Shown: piece by piece, positions 8,278 through 14,962 of the stretch
Layout of the letters: each line of letters begins with the position of its first letter
Numbering within the stretch: position 1 is the first letter of the stretch
Assembly: GCA_964640055.1 (NCBI GenBank)
Contig: CAZXFH010000041.1
Location: 1 to 26,316, forward strand
Direction of reading: 5' to 3'
Origin: CAZXFH01 sp964640055
Lineage (GTDB): Bacteria > Fidelibacterota > UBA2242 > JAFGTP01
Length of the DNA: 26,316 nucleotides
Position numbers and translations under genes: made by a program
The notes under the pieces: generated by a model
Seen by the model: the letters and a program-made list of their open reading frames with translations, nothing else
Told to the model about the DNA's origin: nothing
Database searches by the model: none

Positions 8278-9480
8278 TTAATCTGCCTTACCCCAGCTTA
8301 AATGGGCATCGATACCGGCACCCAGAGCGGGTGCTTCCCGTAATTTAGAGGTCTTCAGCAAACTTTTTAAAAAGTGTCCGTCAGGGCAGTAATGCAGTTT
8401 GGCGGTTTTATCCAGATCATCTGAATGCACAATCAGATCGGTAAGTCGGTTGAAGAAAGGTTTCCACAGAATATCATCGCCTTCAGCAGCCCGGAAGAGT
8501 TCGCCCAACCGCTGGCCGATGATGATCGCATTTAAGAGCAGACCTTGATAGGGATGATCACTTTCCGGCTGCGGCTTATTGGGATTTACAAAACCAAACT
8601 GACCCTGCCAGCCGCTATAGAGTGTGGTTGCTCGTTCATAGATCAGGGCGGCTAAATTGGTGGTCAGGGTTTGAAACGTTTGCAGTGCCGGCTTCTCACC
8701 TTCCAGGGCTGCTTCCCTGATCTGAGGCGGAAAAATTCCCTGACGATCGAGTGCATTTAAGTCTGTACCACTGTATTGACTGTAAAGTTCCTGAATGCCC
8801 TTGGCCGAGGCACATTTTTCCAGGGATAGCCCAGCCTCATTCTGCATTTCCCAGGTTTTGACGAACCAACTTTTGATATCATCCAGGGAAACCAGCCGGC
8901 CGCGCAGTTTCAGGGCATCCGCGGTACCGGTTCCGCCGCCCAGATAATAAGCATTTTCCACCGGCCGAAACCGGCCTTCTTTGGCATATTCTTCGCCCAG
9001 TCCGCAGTAAAAGGCGTCACTACCCAGATGGGCGATCGGTTTTACCAACTCGATTTTATGGTCTTTAAGAATGGCTTCCACATGGTTACAATAATGAATA
9101 TTACGCGGACCGTTGGCCATTACTGCTATCCCCCGTCCATCATGGGTTTTTAATCCGGGCATACCAATACCCACCAGCACTTTTTGATATCCGCTCCGCT
9201 CGGCGATATCTATGATAACCTGGGCCGCTGACCGGGTGTAGGTCTTACCGTGCTGTACTTCTTCTTGAGTGGGCTTAATATCAGCTGATTGAAATTCGTC
9301 CAGCTGTTGCTGGATATTCACGGACTCAAAATCATCAATGTATCCGGATAGTTCCCGATAGGATTGCTCGGCATGGTATTTTCCCAAGGAAAAAGTATCT
9401 TTACTTTCTGCAGAAACAGACCAGCCGCTCACTTTGGTGGCGCCTCCGTCGATACCAATTAATAAAAAGTCATCAGGCAT
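8278..9480 (-). CDS. ASKHA-fold sugar kinase (BadF/NagK- or ROK-like)
   Basis: 400 residues. The N-terminal GIDGGATKVSGWSV is the phosphate-1 loop of the sugar kinase/Hsp70/actin superfamily. Other landmarks are VGIGMPGLKTHDGRGIAVMANGPRN, the glycine-rich YYLGGGTGTADALKLRG and the C-terminal LGAGIDAH. It probably phosphorylates an amino sugar such as GlcNAc or MurNAc after uptake. I choose ATG at 9478-9480 since AAGGAG lies eight bases upstream; the GTG at 9487-9489 would abut that same Shine-Dalgarno with no spacing. It sits between the GT2 gene (53 bases) and spoIID (48 bases). Whether it belongs to BadF/BadG or to ROK cannot be settled by eye. Confidence 0.82.
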   Translation of the reverse strand: MPDDFLLIGIDGGATKVSGWSVSAESKDTFSLGKYHAEQSYRELSGYIDDFESVNIQQQLDEFQSADIKPTQEEVQHGKTYTRSAAQVIIDIAERSGYQKVLVGIGMPGLKTHDGRGIAVMANGPRNIHYCNHVEAILKDHKIELVKPIAHLGSDAFYCGLGEEYAKEGRFRPVENAYYLGGGTGTADALKLRGRLVSLDDIKSWFVKTWEMQNEAGLSLEKCASAKGIQELYSQYSGTDLNALDRQGIFPPQIREAALEGEKPALQTFQTLTTNLAALIYERATTLYSGWQGQFGFVNPNKPQPESDHPYQGLLLNAIIIGQRLGELFRAAEGDDILWKPFFNRLTDLIVHSDDLDKTAKLHYCPDGHFLKSLLKTSKLREAPALGAGIDAHLSWGKAD

Positions 9481-9533
9481 ATATTGCACTCCTTAATTTC
9501 GATTGTTCAGTCAATGTTTATTTACAAAATAAC

Positions 9534-11096
9534 TTATTTTACGGCGTTCATACCGATGCGTCTCTGAATGGCCTCCAGGCGCATATAATCCTTGGCCTCA
9601 TCATTACGATCAACCGTGATCTGGTCGATGGCATGGTCCGTACCGCCAGCATGACGCACCACCTCATAGATGGGGTCATAAATGCGACCCACGCGATATT
9701 TTTCGCTGATACGCATGACCATATCATAATCTTCACCGTAATTGCGGGTATAAGGCGCTTCATTCATACCGAAATAGCCCACTTCCTTGATGATATGAAT
9801 GGGAATACAGCGTGGCGCACCGGCACCGTTAATGCGCAGCAGATTATTGCGTCCGTTCTCTTCGGTCCACTCGCCGTGGGTAACCACGGGAATATCCTCT
9901 TTGCGCATGTATTGGCCGTTTTCCTTCTTTTCCCATACCTCGTAGGATCCGATCACCATACCGATTTTTTCATCGGAATTAAAGGTAGCGACCACCTTTT
10001 CCACGGCGTTCGCCTTGAGCCGGTCATCGGAATCCAATTGTACGTAATATTTGCCCCGGGCCGCTTCAACGCCCAAATTCAAACACAAACCAATATTATT
10101 GATATCCGTCATAATCAAGCGTACTTCCGGTTTCTCCTGATCATATTTGTCACCACCAGCCATAAAGCGTTTTACTTCCTTAATGGTGGGGTCTTGGGGA
10201 CCGCCGTTAACCACTACAATGGCTTCGATATCCTGTACTGTCTGATTGAATACACTGGACAGGGCGGCTTCCATGAATTCCGGTCGGTTGTTGACCGGTA
10301 TGATCACCGTGGCGGTCAATTCCGCTTGGGTCACCGAGCGCTTTTGGTAGAACTTGCCGGGCGGTAGATAGGCCTTGATACGTTTGAGATGCTCGCTGAC
10401 GACCCGTTCGGCTTCCTCCTGGCTGGCTTTACTGGCCATCAGATAATCAAAGACATTGGCTTTTTTACCGGCTGCTACAACCCGGTAAAGTGAACCGGCA
10501 TAGCGGTTGGCAATATGGACCAAGTCATAATTTTCGGAAATTTTCAAGCGCATATCATAAAGCGTATTGTATTCGACAGTCTCATCAAACCCGCCGGCTT
10601 TCTCCAGGGCGGATTTACGGAAAAAGAGGACCCGACCGTAGTCCTGATTATCGCGCACACGTCCCCGATGATGTTTTAACAAATGATTTTCCTGGATATC
10701 CTTGTTTTCCTGCAACTCATAATCAGCATATAGCATTCCCAGATTGGGTTTCCGCTTGACTGTCAAGAGGGCAATTTCAAGGTAGGAAAGCTTCAGGGTG
10801 ATCTCAGCGGTTTGATTATCCAGATAAACCACATAATCTCCACTGGCCTGGTCCAGACCGGCATTCAACCACTGGGATAGATTATCATAATCGCCCCTGA
10901 TCACCTTGGTATCCACAGATTCGATATCGAAATTCACCTGTTCCTCCGGATTCTGATTTAGGATGATCAGTTCGTCAGGCAGGAGCTTCTGATTGATAAC
11001 CGAATCCAGGATTCGAGAGAATCCCTCGGTACCGTAAGGAAGTTTTCCGGGATAATGTAACATGACCGTGACTCTACTTGTTTTGTGCCTGTTCAT
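9534..11096 (-). CDS. tandem family 2 glycosyltransferase
   Basis: 520 residues with two GT-A-like halves. The C-terminal half (about residues 263-500) is a clear GT2 domain: ATVIIPVNNRPEFMEAALSSVFNQTVQDIEAIVVVNGG, then GKYYVQLDSDDRL carrying the DxD nucleotide-sugar motif, and a later YGEDYDMVMRISEKY. The N-terminal half (about 8-220) shares the layout (GFSRILDSVINQKLLPDELIILNQN; SGDYVVYLDNQTAEI) but has DNQ in place of DxD, so it is probably not catalytic. No membrane segment or signal is seen, so it acts in the cytoplasm. AGAGGT precedes the ATG by six bases. It is the first gene after the 533-bp gap and likely starts the salvage transcript. Acceptor and donor are unknown. Confidence 0.85.
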   Translation of the reverse strand: MNRHKTSRVTVMLHYPGKLPYGTEGFSRILDSVINQKLLPDELIILNQNPEEQVNFDIESVDTKVIRGDYDNLSQWLNAGLDQASGDYVVYLDNQTAEITLKLSYLEIALLTVKRKPNLGMLYADYELQENKDIQENHLLKHHRGRVRDNQDYGRVLFFRKSALEKAGGFDETVEYNTLYDMRLKISENYDLVHIANRYAGSLYRVVAAGKKANVFDYLMASKASQEEAERVVSEHLKRIKAYLPPGKFYQKRSVTQAELTATVIIPVNNRPEFMEAALSSVFNQTVQDIEAIVVVNGGPQDPTIKEVKRFMAGGDKYDQEKPEVRLIMTDINNIGLCLNLGVEAARGKYYVQLDSDDRLKANAVEKVVATFNSDEKIGMVIGSYEVWEKKENGQYMRKEDIPVVTHGEWTEENGRNNLLRINGAGAPRCIPIHIIKEVGYFGMNEAPYTRNYGEDYDMVMRISEKYRVGRIYDPIYEVVRHAGGTDHAIDQITVDRNDEAKDYMRLEAIQRRIGMNAVK

Positions 11097-11260
11097 ATTT
11101 TACCTCTGCGTTTTAAATCTCCAAAATAGTGCTAATGTTAATGCGATCTATTTTGCAAAACATAACCGTTTCGAAAATAATAAATTCTGGATAGAATAAC
11201 CAAGGATTTTTGAGAAGTTAAATTCGGGGAATAGCAGTATGCGGGAAGAATGAAACAATG

Positions 11261-11286
11261 TGGAGCCCCACGCCCTAACGGACGTG
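11261..11286. repeat. small hairpin CCACG...CGTGG in the intergenic repeat
   Basis: CCACG and CGTGG flank a ten-base CCCTAACGGA spacer, inside a C-rich surround. It forms the left part of the structured core at 11255-11440. The role is unknown. Confidence 0.45.
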
Positions 11287-11342
11287 GCCCCTTCCTTTTC
11301 GCGAGCCCACCTTCCCGTCAGGAGCCAGTCATATGCCTGGTG

Positions 11343-11436
11343 TTCCACTGGGCCCTTGACCGGCGGTGACCTCGCATCTGGGCGGAATCCCGCCCAGAAT
11401 GCCATTCATCCACACCTTTACAGTTGTGGCATTCTG
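11343..11436. repeat. structured repeat element copy 1
   Basis: The segment 11343-11361 matches the reverse complement of 18869-18887 at 16 of 19 positions, and in both places a strong hairpin follows. Here the hairpin is CTGGGCGG (11378-11385) with CCGCCCAG (11390-11397). A second arm, CAGAATGCCA (11395-11404) with TGGCATTCTG (11427-11436), overlaps the first and extends outward through CCCGCC/GGCGGG with a two-base bulge, so the two folds exclude each other. Confidence 0.55.
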
Positions 11437-11629
11437 TTGGCGGGGTAAAATGGATAATGCCGAAACGATAATAAATCATCCGGTAGGGTTAAGGGTGAAT
11501 AAAAATACGTGGAAATATGGATAACAGAGAAGAGTAAACGGAAGAGGGGTGTCAGTTGATGCACAATCAGAACATCGGTGATAGAGACTATTCTGATTTA
11601 AATTTTACCGGGTAAAAGGATGTTACGAA

Positions 11630-12817
11630 TCAGGGTCTGGGATAGATACGAGGTACCCGCTGGGAAACGGCGCAGCACAATTCATAGGAAATGGTGTTTA
11701 TACGGGCAGCAATTCGCGAGGCGCGTAGTTCGCCTTGTTCATCAGTCCCCCAGAAAAGCACTTCATCGCCGATTTCCACCGGTGCATCCCCTACCTCAAC
11801 CATGATCTGATCCATGGTAACAGTTCCCACAACAGGATATTGCTGGCCTCTGATCAGGACAATTCCCTTATTGGTAAAGGCACGGTGGATCCCATCAGCA
11901 TAGCCAATAGGTAATACGGCCAGGCGAGTGGTTTGTTGGGTGGTATAGCGGCAACCGTAGCTCACATGGGAGCCAGCCGGTAATTGGCGCAGCTCCAGGA
12001 TCCGGGTTTTGAGCCGCATGACCTGCTTTAGGGAAATAGACTCGCTGGTTTCCAGGGAGGGATAGTAACCATAAAGAATAATGCCGGCCCGTACCAGATT
12101 AAAATCCGCGCCATAACTTTCCGGCAGATCCAGCATAGCACCACCATTGGCCATATGAATATAGGGAATCTGCAGATCATGCTGACGGGTTTCTCTGATG
12201 ATTTCCTTAAATCTCTGCAGCTGTTGCCGGGCATAATCTTTATCCTTCAGATCTGCGGTGGCAAAATGGCTGTAGAGGCCAGTCACTTTGATATATTGAT
12301 TATTATAGGCAGTCCGTAAGGCCGGGATCGCACGGGGGGGTAATAGACCGGTCCGGCCCATACCGGTATCTACATTGAGATGCACACAGGCCCTGCGATC
12401 CAATTTCCGGGCCTGCTCAGCGATTAGTTCTATATCCTCTTCACAGGTAAGCGTTATACAAATATTATTACGGATGGCCACAGCCATTTCGGCTGGAAAT
12501 AGTCGGCCGAAAATAAGCAGTTTACTGTCAATGCCAGCGTTACGCAACTCAAGGGCCTCTTGTAAACGGGCTACAGCGAAGAACTGTACCCCGGCTTTCA
12601 GCAAGTGTTGTGCTACGGGCACAGCACCATGTCCATAGGCATTGGCTTTGACCACTGCCATGACTTCACAGGGGGCTACCCGTTGTTTAATCTGACGATA
12701 ATTATAACTGAGATTATCCAGACTGATCTCAGCGATGGTGGCAGGCCGGCTGGATTTTTGAGGATTAATCGACGGGCTAGGTGTGCTCCTATCTTGATAG
12801 AATTTTTTGGACATCAT
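11630..12817 (-). CDS. alr: alanine racemase
   Basis: 395 residues, PLP-dependent interconversion of L- and D-alanine for peptidoglycan stem peptides. The PLP lysine is Lys57 in AVVKANAYGHG. The tyrosine base of the C-terminal domain is in GSHVSYGCRY. VNVDTGMGRTG-like (LNVDTGMGRTGL), HFATAD and the terminal YELCCAVSQRVPRIY are family hallmarks. The first 25 residues (up to SSRPATIAEI) are a short extension relative to typical Alr. The start codon overlaps the preceding stop by one base (TAATG) and a second ATG follows directly. No strong Shine-Dalgarno is present, so coupling to the upstream gene is likely. It ends the polA-led group of tightly packed genes. Confidence 0.95.
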   Translation of the reverse strand: MMSKKFYQDRSTPSPSINPQKSSRPATIAEISLDNLSYNYRQIKQRVAPCEVMAVVKANAYGHGAVPVAQHLLKAGVQFFAVARLQEALELRNAGIDSKLLIFGRLFPAEMAVAIRNNICITLTCEEDIELIAEQARKLDRRACVHLNVDTGMGRTGLLPPRAIPALRTAYNNQYIKVTGLYSHFATADLKDKDYARQQLQRFKEIIRETRQHDLQIPYIHMANGGAMLDLPESYGADFNLVRAGIILYGYYPSLETSESISLKQVMRLKTRILELRQLPAGSHVSYGCRYTTQQTTRLAVLPIGYADGIHRAFTNKGIVLIRGQQYPVVGTVTMDQIMVEVGDAPVEIGDEVLFWGTDEQGELRASRIAARINTISYELCCAVSQRVPRIYPRP

Positions 12818-13278
12818 TATTGATACTTAGTTTTCAGAAAGGCTTTGAGTTCTTTAAAACTGACAAATATTTGCGTACTGCACCCTAAAATCCAACCGCT
12901 GATCTCGGTAACCGGTTTGGCAGCCACCATATACACAGGAATATCACGATGAAAGGCCAGGGTCAGTTCTCCATAGGTGCCCCCACCCCGCTCTACATAG
13001 CCATCCCAATAACAGATGATATAGTCAATTTCATGTTCCAAAACCGTTAGGTCACCGCGGATCAGTTTACGGACCGTCTGTTGAAAACGGGGCAGATCGG
13101 TAAACTTCCAGTCCCGGAACTGCCGGCTTTGTGCGGGGGTAATGTAATGTCGCTCTTCAATGAGCGGATTATAACAGCTGTGATGCAGTTCTTGCTGACA
13201 AAAGCGGGTCATATCGCGCCGCCAGGCTTCGCCCCTGTCAGGGGAATGTTCAATGGCACCGGCTAAATATGCTTTCAT
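12817..13278 (-). CDS. nucleoside 2-deoxyribosyltransferase-like protein
   Basis: 153 residues resembling the nucleoside 2-deoxyribosyltransferase fold. It starts MKAYLAGAIE, a typical first strand and loop. It has DYIICYWDGYVERGGGTYGELTLAF, in which the Asp and the GTxGE glutamate match the family's substrate-binding and nucleophile positions, and a final strand IPVYMVAA. Family members transfer deoxyribose between bases or hydrolyse modified nucleotides. The exact substrate here is unknown. One base separates it from the ABC permease stop upstream and it overlaps the alr start, so it is cotranscribed with both. Its neighbours do not reveal a pathway; a link to polA as nucleotide salvage or housecleaning is speculative. 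Confidence 0.75.
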   Translation of the reverse strand: MKAYLAGAIEHSPDRGEAWRRDMTRFCQQELHHSCYNPLIEERHYITPAQSRQFRDWKFTDLPRFQQTVRKLIRGDLTVLEHEIDYIICYWDGYVERGGGTYGELTLAFHRDIPVYMVAAKPVTEISGWILGCSTQIFVSFKELKAFLKTKYQ

Positions 13279-13279
13279 A

Positions 13280-14032
13280 CTAGGCGTGTAAACTCTTTTT
13301 AAATAAAAAATAGCACAGCAGGGTCACCAGTCCATCCAGCAGGAAAATATAGATCAGATAGATAAAATTGTAGCTGTGATAAACCAACAATTCCCGAGCA
13401 CCTTCCACCATAACGGTCAAGGGAAAGTAGTAAAACAGATTATCCCACACGCCGGTATAGATGTGGGTGGGAAAAAGCACGCCTGATATCAGCAGCAGAG
13501 GGGCAATTAAGGCGATGCTCAGCATAAAAAAGGATTCGCGGCGAGGCAGTTTGATACCGGCAATAATGCCGGCCTGGACAAAAATATAAATGATCAGCGC
13601 CATATAAACCCAGAACTGCAGTAAAAAGAAAAAATTCAACTGTCCGCCGATCAGGATCAGTAGCACCAGACTGGATAGCAGCACATGGGCCAGCGCTTCC
13701 AATCCAAAGGAAAGGAGCTCTCCGAAATAGATAGTGCTGGTGGAGAGAGGTGAAATGCGGATCTGACTGATGGTGCGGGTGGCATGGACCACCTGGTAGG
13801 TGCGTTCTCCGGCGATTCCCCAGGCAAATATGATCCCCCAAAAACTGATAATCCCCGGATACCAGAAAACAAGAGCATCCGTATAATTAATCTTTGGAAT
13901 CCAGTGGGACAGTCCCACTCCCAAGACGATGAAACTCAACAGGGTAGCGATCAGATTGTATCCCAGCAGGATCAGGATCCGCTGCGGCCGGGGCCGGCAG
14001 GCCTTGCGTAGAAATAAACCAAGATTATCCAT
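13280..14032 (-). CDS. ABC-2 type transporter permease
   Basis: 250 residues with about six hydrophobic helices, arranged as in ABC-2 export permeases: helix 1 near ILLGYNLIATLLSFIVLGVGL, helix 2 near LVFWYPGIISFWGIIFAWGIA, then ERTYQVVHATRTISQIRISPLSTSTIYFGELLS as the cytoplasmic coupling segment and four further helices. It is the membrane half of the exporter whose ATPase is encoded three bases upstream. The cargo is not evident. The next gene starts one base after its stop. Confidence 0.85.
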   Translation of the reverse strand: MDNLGLFLRKACRPRPQRILILLGYNLIATLLSFIVLGVGLSHWIPKINYTDALVFWYPGIISFWGIIFAWGIAGERTYQVVHATRTISQIRISPLSTSTIYFGELLSFGLEALAHVLLSSLVLLILIGGQLNFFFLLQFWVYMALIIYIFVQAGIIAGIKLPRRESFFMLSIALIAPLLLISGVLFPTHIYTGVWDNLFYYFPLTVMVEGARELLVYHSYNFIYLIYIFLLDGLVTLLCYFLFKKSLHA

Positions 14033-14035
14033 GAT

Positions 14036-14962
14036 TTAAAAATCCTCTTCTTCAGATAAGAGTTGGTTAAGGAACTCGACGATATTGATTGAATTACCGG
14101 AAATGCGGATGACATTTTCCAGGCCGATTTTTTTGATGAGCTGATAAAAATCCTGAAAATGGTTGGTCACGATCTGGATCGTATTGCCATAATCCCGGAC
14201 TTCACGGATGCCTTGTTTTTTAGGTAATTTGTGGATCAGGTCATAAGTGCCGGTCTTCAGTTCGATGTTGCCGATAAAGGGTACTTGCAGTTGGGAGGTC
14301 ATCTTTTCCAGGGTACCATCAAACCGAATTTGCCCTTTATGCAAGACAATCCAGCGATCAGCGATGGTCTGGATCTCAGTGAACTCGTTGGAGGCAAGCA
14401 CAATGGTTTTTTGCGATTTTTGATCCATCAGGTACTGAATGAACTTATGACGGATCTTGTAATCCAGGCCCAGCAGCGGTTCATCCATGAGCAGTATTTC
14501 AGGATCGCCCAATAAAATTTGCACAATATCCAGCCGTCGTTTTTCTCCGTGGGAATAAGTAACTGGATATTCAGTACAGCATGATTCCAGTTCAAAGAGG
14601 CTGATAAATTTTTCCGCACGTTGTTTAAAAGTATCCTCAGATAATCCGAGATAGGCGGCGCGCTGCTGGAGATTTTGCCAGCCGGTCAGCCAGGGATCCT
14701 GAATGTCATGATCCGGCAGATAGCCGATAAAGGGTTTGACCGCTAGAGCGGACTTGCTCAGCTCCTGGCCTTTGATGTAAATAGTGCCGTGATCAGCATC
14801 CATCAGGGTTGACAGAATGCGTAGTAAGGTGGATTTTCCGGCCCCATTCCGGCCGATGATAGCAAAAGTACTGCCTTTCTCAATTCCCAGGGTCAGATTG
14901 CTGAGTACATATTTCTGATTGAAATGTTTGCTAACGTTCTTTAATGCAATTGATGCTTCCAC
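14036..14962 (-). CDS. ABC transporter ATP-binding protein, H-loop variant
   Basis: 308 residues. Walker A GRNGAGKST is at 37-45, the signature region reads YSHGEKRRLD (136-145), Walker B ILLMDEP is at 156-162 and the D-loop is LLGLD. The switch position, normally His in a S/T-H motif, is Asn192 (VLASNEFTEI). Residues 215-308 form a C-terminal regulatory extension common in ABC-2 drug/polysaccharide exporters. The start is GTG at 14960-14962, sharing one base with the polA stop (TAGTG), so translation is coupled to polA. With the permease three bases downstream it makes a two-gene exporter of unknown cargo. The loss of His may lower ATP turnover. Confidence 0.88.
   Translation of the reverse strand: MEASIALKNVSKHFNQKYVLSNLTLGIEKGSTFAIIGRNGAGKSTLLRILSTLMDADHGTIYIKGQELSKSALAVKPFIGYLPDHDIQDPWLTGWQNLQQRAAYLGLSEDTFKQRAEKFISLFELESCCTEYPVTYSHGEKRRLDIVQILLGDPEILLMDEPLLGLDYKIRHKFIQYLMDQKSQKTIVLASNEFTEIQTIADRWIVLHKGQIRFDGTLEKMTSQLQVPFIGNIELKTGTYDLIHKLPKKQGIREVRDYGNTIQIVTNHFQDFYQLIKKIGLENVIRISGNSINIVEFLNQLLSEEEDF

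Larger units (their letters stand above)
11097..11629. other. 533-bp intergenic region with GC-rich structured core
   Basis: This gap separates alr from the GT2-led operon and must hold the promoter for the latter, although no -35/-10 pair stands out. The 11097-11220 part is AT-rich. The 11255-11440 part is GC-rich, contains several inverted repeats (listed separately) and shares a sequence block with 18824-18887. An open frame of 85 codons on the minus strand (11148-11405) crosses the structured region. It has no family resemblance and I do not call it a gene. Confidence 0.7.

Noticed and set aside
9633..10367. 244-codon plus-strand open frame
   Set aside because: It lies entirely opposite the GT2 coding sequence, whose motifs are clear; it is His/Phe/Ile-rich like antisense frames.
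11148..11405. 85-codon open frame on the minus strand upstream of the GT2 gene
   Set aside because: It crosses the structured repeat, has no recognisable domain or Shine-Dalgarno, and its composition follows the hairpins; it is more likely a by-product of the GC-rich element.
11590..11629. terminator after alr from the TTTTACC/GGTAAAA palindrome
   Set aside because: The arms are separated by one base and the stem is AU-rich, giving little stability, with no proper T-tract.
12360..12640. possible extra gene opposite alr (87 codons, plus strand)
   Set aside because: It is an antisense shadow of the intact alr frame, without a ribosome site.
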